Shown: one piece after another, positions 9,774 to 19,661 of the stretch
Numbering within the stretch: position 1 is the first letter of the stretch
Layout of the letters: the number at the start of each line of letters is the position of its first letter
Source of the DNA: Gallionellales bacterium GWA2_54_124
GTDB lineage: Bacteria; Pseudomonadota; Gammaproteobacteria; Burkholderiales; Gallionellaceae
DNA length: 64,000 bases
Direction: 5' to 3'
Assembly: GCA_001801025.1 (NCBI GenBank)
Contig: MGWO01000007.1
Span: 1,054,001 to 1,118,000 of the forward strand
Notes under the pieces: generated by a model
Seen by the model: the letters and a program-made list of their open reading frames with translations, nothing else
What the model was told of the DNA's origin: nothing
Database searches by the model: none
Program-made: the position numbers and the translations under genes

Positions 9774-12194
9774 ATGTCGACATGCCTTTTAACACCCGAT
9801 CAATTGCGTATATCTATTGATCCTGCAGACCTTGGGTTTGCAGATACAGCCGAATTATTGGATTACTCATTGCCGTGGATAGGCCAGGAACGTGCAGAAG
9901 CTGCAACTCGATTCGGTTTGTCTATGGATCAGCCTGATTATAATTTATTCGTTCTGGGGGAAGCAGGCAGCGGGCGTTCATCACTCCTTAAACAGGCGAT
10001 GCACACAATTGCTGCGACCCGGAAGGTGCCGCCTGATTTGTGTTATCTGCATAATTTTGATGTGCCTGAGCGTCCGCGTGCTTTGCGTCTGCCTGCAGGT
10101 TACGGGCGCGTGTTTCGCCAGTTTATGGTGCAGCTGTGTAAAACACTGCAAACCGAAATTCCCCGGCGTCTGGTAGGTCAGGACTTTAAGTCTGAAAGCG
10201 CGCGGATTGAAAATATCTACAAGGCCGATGAGGCCAAAGCCTATGTGGAGCTGGATGCCTTTGCAGAGGCGCATCACTTTATTTTGCATCGGGAATCAGG
10301 TCATCTGGTGTTTACCCTGATGGGGGATAAGCGACATGCCATCACCGAGCATGAGGTATATGCTTTACCAAAAGAGCGCAGGGCTGAAATTGATAAGGCT
10401 GAGCAGGCTTTGCGGGTGGAAATCGCACGATTCCTCGAGAAGACGCGTCCTATGGAGCGTGCCATGAACGAGGCATTGGCAGCGTTGCGACGCCAGTTGA
10501 TCAAGCCCTTGCTCGAACAGGAATTGCAGTCAATCCGCAATCAGCTCAAAAAGCAGATGGTTGACTCCATCAAACTCACGAGCTATTTCGAGCAGCTCTC
10601 GCAGGATGTGCTCGATAACATTGAGTTGTTTGAGGAGTCCGATAGCGATGACGAGATCAAGATGGCGGCGTTGTCGCGTACTTTGTCCCGCTACAGGGTC
10701 AACCTGGTGGTTGATAACGAGGGGCTGAGGGGAGCTCCTGTGATCATCGACGATAATCCGCTGTTTCGCTCACTGTTCGGCAGCATCGAATATCAGGCCG
10801 AAAATGACGTACTGGCAACGGATTTTACCCGGATACGGGCAGGCACTTTGTTGCGGGCGCATGGCGGTTTTTTGATGTTGCATTTGCGAGACTTGCTGGC
10901 AGACGGGCTGGTGTGGGAAAAACTACAGCGTTTTTTGCGTAGCGGAAAGTTACAAATCGAGGAACCGGGGACAACTTTTGCGCCGATTGCTGCTGTCTCG
11001 CTCGAACCCGAAGCGGTCGATATTGAGGTCAAGATTATATTGGTAGCATCACGCGAACAGTACTATGAATTGCAGGAGGAGGATCCTGAGTTTGCACGTC
11101 GCTTCAGGGTCAAGGTGGATTTTGCCGAAAGCTTTTCAACGAATCAGGAAACGCACCGCGCTTTTGCGATATTTGTCGCTCACAGCTGCCAAAAACTAGG
11201 CTTACTGCATTTTTCAGCTGCCGCGGTGGCCTTGCTTCTGGAAGATATGCACCGGGAAGTAGATGATCAGGCGCGTCAGAGTGCCAATTTTTCCAGGGCA
11301 GAGGCACAGGTGATGGAGAGTGCAGCGCATTGCCTTGGGCGTGGTGGCCAGTTGGTAGAGCGCATCGATGTTGAAACAGCGATAGCCTGCCGTATCCGCC
11401 GTCACGATTACCCTGCCCGACGCATGCAGGAATCAATCCGTGATGGCGAGGTGCTGATCAGCGTGCAGGGCGAGGCGCTAGGGCAGATCAATGCTTTGAC
11501 CGTGATGGATCTGGGGGACTACCGTTTCGGTTTTCCGGTCAGGGTAACTGCGCGAAGCTTTGCCGGTAATGACGGTCTGCTCAATATCGAACGCGAAGTC
11601 GAGATGTCAGGGCCGATACACGACAAGGGCGTGTTCATCCTGCACCATTATCTTTCGGCGCTCTTTGCGCATATCGCGCCGCTGGCGCTTAACGCATCCC
11701 TCGTATTTGAGCAGGAGTATTTCGGTGTTGAAGGCGATTCGGCTTCCTGTGCCGAGTTGTATGCGCTGCTCTCCTCATTGTCGGGTGTGCCGCTCAAGCA
11801 GGGAATTGCCGTGACAGGTGCGATCAATCAGCACGGCGAAGTATTGCCAGTGGGCGGGGTCAATGAAAAAATTGAAGGCTATTTCAGTATTTGTGAAGCA
11901 TCGGGACTGGATGGACAGCAAGGAGTGCTGATTCCATCGCGCAATTGCCGTCACCTGATGGTGGCGCCGCGGGTCATCGAGGCGGTCCGGCAAGGTCTGT
12001 TTCATATTTATTCCGCCAGTCATGTTCGCGAGGGGATGGAACTGGTGATGGGGGTGGCGGCCGGTGTAGCAGATAGTGACGGAGATTATCCGCATGGCAC
12101 CCTGCTTGGCCGTGCGCAGAGAAACTTGCAATCTTATCGTCGTGCCTGTCTTGCATCCGAGCATCCGAAAGCGGGTCGCAAGTATTTGCGTTAA
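9774..12194 (+). CDS. Lon-like ATP-dependent protease (AAA_32/LonB-type)
   Basis: The protein (806 residues from ATG 9774) belongs to the Lon-related family that has an AAA_32 ATPase region and a C-terminal Lon protease domain but no classical Lon N-domain. A Walker A variant, GEAGSGRSS, lies near residue 63, with Arg where Lys is usual. A long helical insertion covers roughly residues 190-300. The protease domain shows the catalytic Ser in GDSAS and the Lys in NEKIEGYF, so proteolysis is likely retained. A GTG eight codons upstream (9750) is an alternative start. It stands alone on the plus strand. It is probably a cytosolic quality-control protease; its substrates are unknown. Confidence 0.88.
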   Translation: MSTCLLTPDQLRISIDPADLGFADTAELLDYSLPWIGQERAEAATRFGLSMDQPDYNLFVLGEAGSGRSSLLKQAMHTIAATRKVPPDLCYLHNFDVPERPRALRLPAGYGRVFRQFMVQLCKTLQTEIPRRLVGQDFKSESARIENIYKADEAKAYVELDAFAEAHHFILHRESGHLVFTLMGDKRHAITEHEVYALPKERRAEIDKAEQALRVEIARFLEKTRPMERAMNEALAALRRQLIKPLLEQELQSIRNQLKKQMVDSIKLTSYFEQLSQDVLDNIELFEESDSDDEIKMAALSRTLSRYRVNLVVDNEGLRGAPVIIDDNPLFRSLFGSIEYQAENDVLATDFTRIRAGTLLRAHGGFLMLHLRDLLADGLVWEKLQRFLRSGKLQIEEPGTTFAPIAAVSLEPEAVDIEVKIILVASREQYYELQEEDPEFARRFRVKVDFAESFSTNQETHRAFAIFVAHSCQKLGLLHFSAAAVALLLEDMHREVDDQARQSANFSRAEAQVMESAAHCLGRGGQLVERIDVETAIACRIRRHDYPARRMQESIRDGEVLISVQGEALGQINALTVMDLGDYRFGFPVRVTARSFAGNDGLLNIEREVEMSGPIHDKGVFILHHYLSALFAHIAPLALNASLVFEQEYFGVEGDSASCAELYALLSSLSGVPLKQGIAVTGAINQHGEVLPVGGVNEKIEGYFSICEASGLDGQQGVLIPSRNCRHLMVAPRVIEAVRQGLFHIYSASHVREGMELVMGVAAGVADSDGDYPHGTLLGRAQRNLQSYRRACLASEHPKAGRKYLR

Positions 12195-12314
12195 ACGTTA
12201 TGATTACGGGCTGCTGCGTCTTGCCTGATGGATGTGCGATGTGATATTTATGTAACTCCTGTGCCTGAACGCTTTAAGCCCTATTGACGGGGCAGGAAAA
12301 ATGAAAAGAATACT

Positions 12315-13148
12315 ATGCCCATTGAAACCGAAAAAGCCATCAAACAACTGGTGATAAAGGGGATAAAACTCCCGCCTCAACCTAAGGTGTTAATCGAACT
12401 CGACGCGGCCCTTTCATCGGGGAATTACAGCATGAAAATGCTGGCGAAGGTGATTTCGACCGATCCCGGGATTACTGCGATGCTGTTTAAAATCGTTGGC
12501 TCGCCGGTTTTTGGCAATAAAAAATACGACACACTCGAACAGGTGCTGATGCTCGTTGGTGTCAAGCAAACCTATAATCTGGTACAGGCGATTTGTTTGT
12601 CTACCCATATTTCAGATTCGACGCGCAAGTCTTTTGAGATATTCTGGACTCGTTCAGATGAAATAGCCAAACTTGCCGCACTGATTGCGAGTGAACGGGT
12701 CTCCGTTTGCAATATTTTTCCTGATCAGGCTTACATGGCCGGTATCTTTCACGAATGCGGGGTGCCGGTGTTAATGCTGCGTTTCCCCGAGTACTGTAGT
12801 ACGCTTAATCTGGATACGAACTTATGCGGGCCTAGTTTGAGTCTGGAGGATAAACATTTCAATGTGGACCATTGCAGTATCGGTTATTTGATCGCGCGCC
12901 ATTGGAAATTGCCGGATTTTATCTGTAAGTCGATCCTGTATCACTATGAGTTGCCGCGCGAGGAACCGGGGGTCGTGCGTACGCTGGTGGCCATTTTGCA
13001 ACTGGCGATCCATTTTCACCATCGTATTTCACATAGCGAAAATCCGGTCTGGCGGCAGATAGGTGCTGAGGTGTTAGAGGAGCTCGGGATTGCTTCGGAC
13101 GGAGAGCAGGCCTATTACGAAGAAATTTCTGAGCATTTTCTGGCTTGA
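12315..13148 (+). CDS. HDOD-domain protein
   Basis: This 277-residue single-domain HDOD protein is the second in the window. The helical signature is seen in LPPQPKVLIELD, KVISTDPGITAMLFKIVGSP and the degenerate HD-like site IFHECGVPVLM. The true HD metal-binding pair is absent, as is normal for HDOD. It lies 120 bp after the Lon-like gene. The GGCAGGA site upstream is better placed for an ATG at 12301, which opens a 17-codon out-of-frame ORF overlapping this start, so translation may be coupled to that short ORF. The role is presumably signalling; the output is unknown. Confidence 0.85.
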   Translation: MPIETEKAIKQLVIKGIKLPPQPKVLIELDAALSSGNYSMKMLAKVISTDPGITAMLFKIVGSPVFGNKKYDTLEQVLMLVGVKQTYNLVQAICLSTHISDSTRKSFEIFWTRSDEIAKLAALIASERVSVCNIFPDQAYMAGIFHECGVPVLMLRFPEYCSTLNLDTNLCGPSLSLEDKHFNVDHCSIGYLIARHWKLPDFICKSILYHYELPREEPGVVRTLVAILQLAIHFHHRISHSENPVWRQIGAEVLEELGIASDGEQAYYEEISEHFLA

Positions 13149-13166
13149 TTCTGTTTAATACGAAAT

Positions 13167-13194
13167 ACCGTTAAAGCCTGTCGGTACGGTTTTT
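13167..13194 (+). terminator. Possible weak intrinsic terminator after the HDOD gene
   Basis: A short inverted repeat (ACCGT at 13167-13171 with ACGGT at 13186-13190) is followed directly by a run of Ts. It lies 18 bp after the HDOD stop and before the convergent recQ. The 5-bp stem is weak, so this is tentative. Confidence 0.35.
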
Positions 13195-13236
13195 GTGTCT
13201 TTGCAGGCACGCTATGCAGGCGGTTTGTAGGTTGCG

Positions 13237-15069
13237 CTAGCGGTTGGCGGTGTCTTCGATTACTTTTAAAAAATCATCGCCATAGCGCACAAGTTTACCC
13301 TGACCTATACCGCTGATACGCCCCATTTCAGTCAGGCTGCCGGGGCGCTGCTCGTGCATTTCCAGCAGCGTGCTGTCGTGAAAAATCACATAGGGCGGCA
13401 CGCCTTGCTCACGTGCCAGTTGCATTCGTTTTGCCTTGAGTGCGAGCCACAACCTATCCTCATTTGCACCTGAAAACGGCTCCCGCGACTTATTTGCCAT
13501 CTCCGATTTAACCGATTTTCGTTTGGCAGGTTCCGTATCGCGGCGCAGCGATACGGGGTGTTCGCCTCTGAGTACGGGACGAGCCGTTGCGGTCAGCATC
13601 AGTCCGCCATACGCTTCGATATCCGCTTCGAGATAACCGCCTGCGATCAGTTGACGATACACGCTGCTCCATTGCTGCGCGGTGTGCGCCAATCCGATAC
13701 CAAAGGTCGATAGCTGCTGGTGTCCGAATTTTGTGACGCGCTCCGTTTGTTTGCCCAGCAGTACATCGACCAGATGCCCGACGCCGAAGCGTTGCCCGGT
13801 ACGATAGACGCAGGATAAGGCCATCTGCGCCTCAAGGCTTGCTTCCCACACTTCTACCGGTGTCAGGCAGTTGTCGCATTCCTGACAATTGCCCGGATGC
13901 GATTCGCCGAAATAGCGCAGCAGGGTCTGGTGGCGGCAGGCGGTTGATTCACAAAATCCGAGCAGCGCGTCGAGTTTTTGCAGCTCCACCCGTTTGCGCT
14001 CCTCCGGTGAGTCGCCCGAGAGTAGCATCTGCCGCATCGATACGACATCGCCCAGACCATAGGCCATCCAGGCGTCGGCAGGTAATCCGTCCCGGCCTGC
14101 GCGGCCGGTTTCCTGATAATAGCCCTCCATGCTTTTGGGCAGATCGATGTGGGCGACAAAGCGTACGTTAGGTTTGTCGATGCCCATGCCGAATGCGACG
14201 GTCGCCACCATGATCACGCCCTCGTCGCGCAGGAAGCGGCTCTGATTGGCCGCGCGCGTTGCGGCATCCAGCCCTGCATGGTAGGGCAGTGCATCCCAGC
14301 CGAGCGATTTTAATTTTGCTGCTGTTTCATCTACTCGTCGACGCGACAGGCAGTACACGATGCCGGCATCGTGCGGATGCTCTTTGCTGATGAAGTATTG
14401 TAGTTGATTGATTACGCTGTCTTTATTTGTGATTTTGTAGCGGATATTCGGCCGGTCGAAGCTGGAGACAAACTCGCGTGCCTGTTCGAGCGAGAGCCGT
14501 TCCACGATTTCGCGCCGGGTCGGCGCATCTGCGGTCGCAGTCAGTGCGATGCGCGGTACAGCGGGGAAGCGATCCCGCAAGATCGTCAGTTCGCGGTATT
14601 CGGGGCGGAAGTCGTGTCCCCATTGCGAGACGCAATGCGCTTCGTCGATGGCAAACAGTGCAAGACCGTGTCTTGCTTGAACCTGCTCGAGCAGGCCGAG
14701 AAAATTAGCATTCATCAGCCGTTCAGGCGCGACATACAGCAGGTCGAGTTCGCCTCGCATCAGCTGTCCTTGCACTTCGCGTGCGATGTCCGTCGCCAGG
14801 CTGGAATTGAGGTAGGCCGCTCTCACGCCCAGCTGTTGCAGTGCCTCGACCTGATCTTGCATCAGAGCGATCAGCGGCGAAATGACGATGCCGGTACCCG
14901 CACGCAGCAGTGAAGGAATCTGATAGCACAGCGATTTTCCACCGCCGGTCGGCATGAGCACCAGCGCATCCCCGCCGGCGGCGATGTGCTCGACGATGGC
15001 CTGCTGATCACCGCGAAAGGTTGTGTATCCAAAAACGTCGAGGAGGATTTTGTGTGCAGGTGAGGTCAT
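13237..15069 (-). CDS. recQ: RecQ, ATP-dependent 3'-5' DNA helicase
   Basis: RecQ unwinds recombination intermediates and stalled forks. The 610-residue protein has the family layout. It contains a RecQ motif 0/I region ([24 protein letters not shown]), DEAH box ([17 protein letters not shown]), motif III (ALTATAD), helicase C-domain with GRAGRDG, RQC zinc-binding cysteines (CESTACRH..., CQECDNC), winged helix, and a C-terminal HRDC domain ([19 protein letters not shown]). Length and motifs are intact. It follows the amr genes on the same strand after 66 bp, so read-through from amrS is possible. Confidence 0.96.
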   Translation of the reverse strand: MTSPAHKILLDVFGYTTFRGDQQAIVEHIAAGGDALVLMPTGGGKSLCYQIPSLLRAGTGIVISPLIALMQDQVEALQQLGVRAAYLNSSLATDIAREVQGQLMRGELDLLYVAPERLMNANFLGLLEQVQARHGLALFAIDEAHCVSQWGHDFRPEYRELTILRDRFPAVPRIALTATADAPTRREIVERLSLEQAREFVSSFDRPNIRYKITNKDSVINQLQYFISKEHPHDAGIVYCLSRRRVDETAAKLKSLGWDALPYHAGLDAATRAANQSRFLRDEGVIMVATVAFGMGIDKPNVRFVAHIDLPKSMEGYYQETGRAGRDGLPADAWMAYGLGDVVSMRQMLLSGDSPEERKRVELQKLDALLGFCESTACRHQTLLRYFGESHPGNCQECDNCLTPVEVWEASLEAQMALSCVYRTGQRFGVGHLVDVLLGKQTERVTKFGHQQLSTFGIGLAHTAQQWSSVYRQLIAGGYLEADIEAYGGLMLTATARPVLRGEHPVSLRRDTEPAKRKSVKSEMANKSREPFSGANEDRLWLALKAKRMQLAREQGVPPYVIFHDSTLLEMHEQRPGSLTEMGRISGIGQGKLVRYGDDFLKVIEDTANR

Positions 15070-15135
15070 GAAGGTCTTGTGAAAAAATGCCGGGCGATCA
15101 GGTCAGCGTCCGGCACTGAATGATAGCATGACCGT

Positions 15136-16224
15136 TCAATCAGGCATCACCCTGATGCGCTGACGGCCGAATGCCTGCGTATAGGCTTCATAGTGTCCGG
15201 CAATCTGAGCGTGGCAATCGGGACAATGCCCGTCGGGTGTGAGCCGGTATGCATTGATTTCATACCAGTCGCGTACGATCAGCGCAGCCCCGCAGGACGG
15301 GCAAAAAGTGCTGTCTCCCGCCTTATCGTGTACGTTGCCGGTATAGACGTAAGCTAACCCTGCATCGAGGGCGATTTTCCGCGCGCGGGCGAGTGTCGCA
15401 GGCGGCGTTGCAGGAATGTCGGTTAACTTGTAATCCGGATGAAAAGCCGTGAAGTGCAGCGGCACGCCCGTGCCCAGATGTTCTGCGATCCAGTCGCACA
15501 TGCGGGCGATTTCGTCGTCGCTATCATTCAGTCCGGGAATCAGTAGCGTGGTCAGTTCAACCCAAACTTGAGTCTCGCGGCACAGGTAGGTGAGTGTGTC
15601 GAGTACGGGTTGCAGATGCGCGCCGCATTGCTTGACATAAAATTCATCGGTAAATGCTTTGAGATCTACGTTGGCCGCATCCATTTTGGCGAAAAAATCC
15701 CTGCGGGCTTGCGTGTGAATATAGCTGGCTGTGACCGCCACGGTCTTGATGCCCCTAGCATGGCAGGCGTCCGCCGTATCCATCGCGTATTCGGCGAAAA
15801 TTACAGGGTCGTTGTAGGTGAAGGCGACGCTCTTGCACCCCAGTTGTACTGCGCTATGAGAGATGGCATCGGGGCTGGCTTGATCGGCTAACTTGTCAAA
15901 GCTGCGCGATTTTGAAATATCCCAGTTCTGGCAGAACTTGCAGGCCAGATTGCAGCCGGCGGTGCCGAACGAGAGGATGCTGCTGCCCGGATAAAACTGG
16001 TTGAGCGGTTTTTTTTCAATCGGATCGACGCAAAATCCGGACGATCTGCCATAGGTGGTGAGCACCATCTGATCGCCGACACATCCTCGCACGAAGCAGG
16101 CACCGCGCTGACCTTCGTGCAGCTTGCAGTCGCGCGGGCATAAATCACACTGGACTCGCCCGTCAGAGAGGGTATGCCAGTATTTCGCAGGATAGCGTTC
16201 TGTTGCACTGATGGGCTCATCCAT
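15136..16224 (-). CDS. amrS: AmrS, radical SAM enzyme of the AmmeMemoRadiSam system
   Basis: The 362-residue protein has the radical SAM CxxxCxxC motif in CNLACKFCQNWD, which binds the [4Fe-4S] cluster. An N-terminal Cys-rich segment (CDLCPRDCKLHEGQRGACF) resembles pyruvate-formate-lyase-activase relatives. A C-terminal pair (FCPSC...HCPDC) forms a likely zinc ribbon. It starts one base beyond the amrA stop, with AAGGAGG inside the end of amrA, and belongs to the amrB-amrA-amrS operon. The three families co-occur widely, but the reaction carried out is not established as far as I know. Confidence 0.92.
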   Translation of the reverse strand: MDEPISATERYPAKYWHTLSDGRVQCDLCPRDCKLHEGQRGACFVRGCVGDQMVLTTYGRSSGFCVDPIEKKPLNQFYPGSSILSFGTAGCNLACKFCQNWDISKSRSFDKLADQASPDAISHSAVQLGCKSVAFTYNDPVIFAEYAMDTADACHARGIKTVAVTASYIHTQARRDFFAKMDAANVDLKAFTDEFYVKQCGAHLQPVLDTLTYLCRETQVWVELTTLLIPGLNDSDDEIARMCDWIAEHLGTGVPLHFTAFHPDYKLTDIPATPPATLARARKIALDAGLAYVYTGNVHDKAGDSTFCPSCGAALIVRDWYEINAYRLTPDGHCPDCHAQIAGHYEAYTQAFGRQRIRVMPD

Positions 16225-16225
16225 T

Positions 16226-16768
16226 TTAGGCCTCCTTGAATTTGCTGACTGAGTATCTGGACAGCTGGACGCCCTGATCCCAGAAATCTTCGGGCAGGCC
16301 AGCCTTGCGTTTGAGCTGAGAGAGAAATAATGCAGGTTGCGGCAGTTGTTCCCATACCTGAGGTGAAAACGTGCTGCGATAGCGGCCGTATTCGAAGATC
16401 ACGCCATCTATGCCGGGGCGCAACTGGGATAAAGCATCCGCTTTGTCGCGAAACGCCATCTTTTCGATGGGGGAGAGCAAGGATATTTCGATACGCGTGG
16501 TGTCGAGTTCGTCCGCTGTCAGTGGCATGAAACGCGGGTCTTGCAAGGCGGCTGCAATGGCATTGCTTTTGAGGTCGGCCAGTAGCGAACGGTGGGGGAT
16601 GAGCGAGCCGATACAGCCGCGCAATTGGCCATGCTGGGTGAGGGTGACGAAACAGGCGCCGTACTCCGTGAGCCAGGGGGCGCTTTCATCGGCGATGCGC
16701 GGAATATGCAGGGCGCGGGAGATCGCGGCGCGTGTGATCGCTAACAGAATAGGACCTGTCTCAGTCAC
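16226..16768 (-). CDS. amrA: AmrA, AMMECR1-domain protein
   Basis: The AMMECR1 domain protein is 180 residues long when started at GTG 16768, which overlaps the amrB stop by eight bases (GTGACTGA) and has GAGG nine bases upstream. The conserved LRGCIGSL motif near residue 65 and the segment RIEISLLSP define the family. The longer ATG start (16801) would run deep into amrB and is not needed. The domain is thought to bind small molecules or act in concert with the Memo-like and radical SAM partners encoded on either side. The substrate is unknown. Confidence 0.9.
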   Translation of the reverse strand: MTETGPILLAITRAAISRALHIPRIADESAPWLTEYGACFVTLTQHGQLRGCIGSLIPHRSLLADLKSNAIAAALQDPRFMPLTADELDTTRIEISLLSPIEKMAFRDKADALSQLRPGIDGVIFEYGRYRSTFSPQVWEQLPQPALFLSQLKRKAGLPEDFWDQGVQLSRYSVSKFKEA

Positions 16769-17561
16769 GGTTAGTATCCTCAGTGAATGCCAGTGCGGCA
16801 TAACCTACCACCCGGTCACGATCGCCTGCGGTGTCGCCGGAATTTTTAAGTTCCAGTAAATGCGGCCTTAAATGATGGTGTATGGCTGCAATCATCAGAC
16901 CGCTGACCGGTGTGCCGCCGCAGGCACGCTCATGTGCAATGGGTTGAGTCAGGTTCAGAATGGCTTGAACTGTCTCATTGTCTATGCGCTGCGCCGTTGC
17001 ATAAGTCAGATAGTGCGACAGATCCGAGCTGATGACAATCAGCGTTTCCTCGCCCCCCCATAAGCATTCGAGCACACGGGCGACTTCTGCTGCGCTGGCG
17101 TTACCCACCGCCAGCGGCAGCAGCGTGAAATCAGACAATACGCTTTGCAGGAACGGCAGTTGTACTTCAAGTGCGTGTTCCTGCGCGTGCGCCAGAGGGC
17201 TTGTGACGACCTGTGCCATGTGCCCGATGGCGTCGACCGCTGCAGCGTCAATCCATATTCGGCCAAGCGGCGTGTCGAATGCGTCAACTCCGGGCAAGGC
17301 GATGCCGCGTATCGCGACGCGATGCGTGGGGCCTAGCAATATCACGCGGCGGATTTTTCGGGAAAGCTTGTGCAGCGTGGCATAGGCAGTTGCCGCGATG
17401 GCGCCGGAATAGATATAGCCCGCGTGGGGAACGATCAGGGCTTTGGGGGAGAGGTCGAAAGGCTGTGCAGCGGCGAGATACCCTTGCACTTCCAGTTTTA
17501 GCTCGCCGGCATCGGCCGGGTAGAACAGACCTGCGACAGCAGGCGGACGGATAGCAGGCAT
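16761..17561 (-). CDS. amrB: AmrB, Memo-family protein
   Basis: The 266-residue Memo-like protein is related to class III extradiol-type dioxygenase and LigB folds. Likely metal/active-site residues appear in IVPHAGYIYSG near residue 44, LLGPTHRVAI and ISSDLSHYL, the conserved His-containing Memo motifs. It is the first gene of the amrBAS operon, with amrA overlapping its 3' end. Two perfect palindromes lie between it and the upstream dksA gene and could be operators. It is cytoplasmic; the reaction is unknown. Confidence 0.92.
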   Translation of the reverse strand: MPAIRPPAVAGLFYPADAGELKLEVQGYLAAAQPFDLSPKALIVPHAGYIYSGAIAATAYATLHKLSRKIRRVILLGPTHRVAIRGIALPGVDAFDTPLGRIWIDAAAVDAIGHMAQVVTSPLAHAQEHALEVQLPFLQSVLSDFTLLPLAVGNASAAEVARVLECLWGGEETLIVISSDLSHYLTYATAQRIDNETVQAILNLTQPIAHERACGGTPVSGLMIAAIHHHLRPHLLELKNSGDTAGDRDRVVGYAALAFTEDTNRD

Positions 17562-17613
17562 GACGATCTCCTTTTAATCACGCGAGTAATATGGGGGAGC
17601 GTTTGCCAGAGTC

Positions 17614-17632
17614 AATCCTTAATTTAAGGATT
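17614..17632. promoter_or_regulatory. A+T-rich palindrome upstream of amrB
   Basis: A 19-bp palindrome with 9-bp arms (AATCCTTAA and TTAAGGATT) around one base lies 53-71 bp before the amrB start. It has the size and symmetry of a dimeric-repressor site in the amr promoter region. On the plus strand it is followed by Ts, but no plus-strand gene ends here, so a terminator role is less likely. Confidence 0.4.
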
Positions 17633-17675
17633 TTTAATGTGTCGAAGCGCGAAGTGAGCGGCGCTGGCGTTGTTC

Positions 17676-17701
17676 GTTTTGGACGAAGTTTCGTCCAAAA
17701 C
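17676..17701. promoter_or_regulatory. 26-bp perfect palindrome between dksA and amrB
   Basis: GTTTTGGACGAA and its exact reverse complement are separated by two bases. The element starts 12 bp beyond the dksA stop and lies about 115 bp before amrB. On the dksA strand no T-run follows, so a simple intrinsic terminator is not supported; an operator or processing hairpin is possible. Confidence 0.45.
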
Positions 17702-17713
17702 GGGGAGAAAAAA

Positions 17714-18136
17714 TTATTTCGCCATTTGCTTTTCTCTGATTTCATCGAGAGATTTGCAGTCGATGCACTGGGTTGCGGTTGGACGCGCCTCTAAGCGACC
17801 GAGGCCGATTTCGATCCCGCAATTTTCGCAATAACCGTACTCGTCTGCATTGATTTTGTTAAGCATTTCATTGATTTTTTTGATCAGCTTGCGTTCGCGG
17901 TCGCGGTTGCGCAGTTCTAGGCTGATGTCGGATTCTTGTGTTGCTCGGTCGTTTGGATCGGCAAACACGGTCGCTTCGTCCTGCATCGTATGAACAGTGC
18001 GATCTATGTCCTCGCCCAGACCCGATTTAATCTGTTGCAGAACATTGCGGAAATGCTCGCGCTGATTCTGATTCATGTAAGGCTCGCCTTCGGTTGCTTG
18101 ATAGGGAGCGATGGGCTTTAGCGATAGTTGCGACAT
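17714..18136 (-). CDS. dksA: DksA, RNA polymerase-binding transcription factor
   Basis: DksA binds the RNA polymerase secondary channel and with ppGpp reprograms transcription in the stringent response. From ATG 18136 (GGAGAAG five bases upstream) the protein has 140 residues. A coiled coil with the tip DPNDRATQESD is followed by SLELRNRDRERKLIKKI and a C4 zinc finger (CENCG ... CIDC) ending EIREKQ, all as in E. coli DksA. The open frame extends 79 codons further upstream but that part is not DksA-like. It follows the RsmI-like gene on the same strand after 86 bp. Confidence 0.96.
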   Translation of the reverse strand: MSQLSLKPIAPYQATEGEPYMNQNQREHFRNVLQQIKSGLGEDIDRTVHTMQDEATVFADPNDRATQESDISLELRNRDRERKLIKKINEMLNKINADEYGYCENCGIEIGLGRLEARPTATQCIDCKSLDEIREKQMAK

Positions 18137-18222
18137 TGCACTTCTCCAACGTGAAAAAAATAAGTCCGCTTTAATACCAGAGATCAACTCTTCGTGCAAT
18201 AAAAAAGCGCTTTGAGAGCCGT

Positions 18223-18945
18223 TTATTTGTTTGCGAGCAGTAAAAACAGGCTGGGGCGCTTGTTTAATTGCGGGGCCGGCTGTGATTTCCACTGCTGTAT
18301 GGTACGCGTTTGTATCTGTTCTGACGCGAGACTGACATCGGTTGCGACGCAGAGTAAGGTGCGCGGCTGGCATTTCGCAATCAGTGCTTGAAACAGCTTG
18401 TCGTTTCGATAGGGGGTTTCGATAAATAGCTGTGTTTGCCGGCGACTGGCCGATTCGGCTTCCAGTTGCGCGATCGTTTTGCTGCGGTCAGCATCGTTGA
18501 TGGGCAAATAACCGTGAAAGGCGAAACACTGTCCGTTCATGCCGGAGGCCATCAGGGCGAGCAGGATGGAAGAGGGGCCGACCAGCGGGATGACGCGTAT
18601 GCCGTTTCTGTGGGCCAGTTCGACAAGGGCGGCGCCCGGATCGGCAATGCCGGGGCAGCCCGCTTCTGAGATAATTCCGACGTCATGTCCTGCTAGTAGC
18701 GGAGTCAGCAGGGCTGCGAGTTCAGTCGGGGCGGTGTGTTCGTTGAGCGTTTCAAAATGCAGCGACTGAATGGGGTGCTCGTGCTTCAAAGCGGACAGGA
18801 ATTGCCTTGCCGTTTTAAGTTGCTCCACGACGTAATATTGCAGGCTGCGTGCAATGTTGATCACGTGTTGAGGGAGAACCTGCTCGGCAGGTGTTTCGCC
18901 CAGCGTGCAGGGGATAAGATAGAGTGTGCCTGTTTTATGGGTCAT
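18223..18945 (-). CDS. RsmI-like SAM-dependent methyltransferase (tetrapyrrole-methylase fold)
   Basis: The 240-residue protein has the tetrapyrrole-methylase/RsmI fold: GTLYLIPCTLGE at the N-terminus, SEAGCPGIADPG near residue 95, VIPLVGPSSILLALMASG and ETPYRNDKLFQAL. RsmI methylates the 2'-O of C1402 in 16S rRNA and is usually about 280 residues. This shorter form, common as a neighbour of maf, is a paralogous subfamily whose exact target is uncertain. It begins one base before the maf stop codon, so maf and this gene are probably co-transcribed. Confidence 0.85.
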   Translation of the reverse strand: MTHKTGTLYLIPCTLGETPAEQVLPQHVINIARSLQYYVVEQLKTARQFLSALKHEHPIQSLHFETLNEHTAPTELAALLTPLLAGHDVGIISEAGCPGIADPGAALVELAHRNGIRVIPLVGPSSILLALMASGMNGQCFAFHGYLPINDADRSKTIAQLEAESASRRQTQLFIETPYRNDKLFQALIAKCQPRTLLCVATDVSLASEQIQTRTIQQWKSQPAPQLNKRPSLFLLLANK

Positions 18946-18946
18946 A

Positions 18947-19519
18947 TTAGAATGGCTTTACGTTTTCGCGGCGCAGCATGTCAATTAGCAATATTAACGG
19001 CAGGCCGATCAGTGCGTTAGGATCGTCGCCTCTCATGCTGCTCATCAGCGCGATGCCCAGTCCTTCTGATTTTGCGCTGCCGGCGCACTGATAGGGCTGT
19101 TCTTTTAGCAAGTAGCCTTCAATTTCCTTATCGGTTAAGTCGCGCAGCGTGACAGTATTTTCGGCAACGGCGGTCTGCATGTGCCCTGTGCGGCTGTTGA
19201 GCAGAGTGAGTGCCGTATAAAAGGTGGTGGTTTTTCCGCTCATGCTGCGCAGTTGTCGGATTGCATTTTCGTGTGTGAGTGGTTTGCCGATTTGCCGGCC
19301 TTCCAGCAAAGCCACCTGATCCGAGCCGATGATGAGTGCATCAGGATAATCGGCAGCTACCGCTAGAGCCTTCTCTTGTGAGAGTCGCTCTGAAGTTGCG
19401 CGCGCGGATTCACCTTGTTGCGGGGTTTCATCGATATCCGGAGAGGTTGTGACAAAAGGGAGTTGCAGGCGCTTTAATAATTCGCTGCGATAAGGCGAGG
19501 TGGAGGCTAGGACAAGCAA
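18947..19519 (-). CDS. maf: Maf-family nucleoside triphosphate pyrophosphatase
   Basis: Maf proteins hydrolyse non-canonical or modified nucleoside triphosphates. The core [35 protein letters not shown] and the Asp/Glu/Lys pattern are present. I place the start at TTG 19519, with AAGGA six bases upstream. It gives 190 residues and the usual family beginning. The frame stays open to an ATG at 19606, which would add 29 residues not typical of Maf and push into the divergent promoter. It is divergent from yceD, as in many betaproteobacteria. Confidence 0.9.
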   Translation of the reverse strand: MLVLASTSPYRSELLKRLQLPFVTTSPDIDETPQQGESARATSERLSQEKALAVAADYPDALIIGSDQVALLEGRQIGKPLTHENAIRQLRSMSGKTTTFYTALTLLNSRTGHMQTAVAENTVTLRDLTDKEIEGYLLKEQPYQCAGSAKSEGLGIALMSSMRGDDPNALIGLPLILLIDMLRRENVKPF

Positions 19520-19661
19520 ATCGATTCCTTGGAAAAAATAATGCAAATAATAGGTGTAAGCAGGTCTGAAAATCCTGTGCCCGGTTGAAAAGACAGCTAT
19601 TTTCAATATTTTTGGCAGGATTTTTGACAGCGAGGCCCGAAAAATATATCATGCGCGGCTC

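Noticed and set aside
17676..17701. Intrinsic terminator for dksA
   Set aside because: The palindrome is perfect, but no T-run follows it on the dksA strand and its loop is only two bases.
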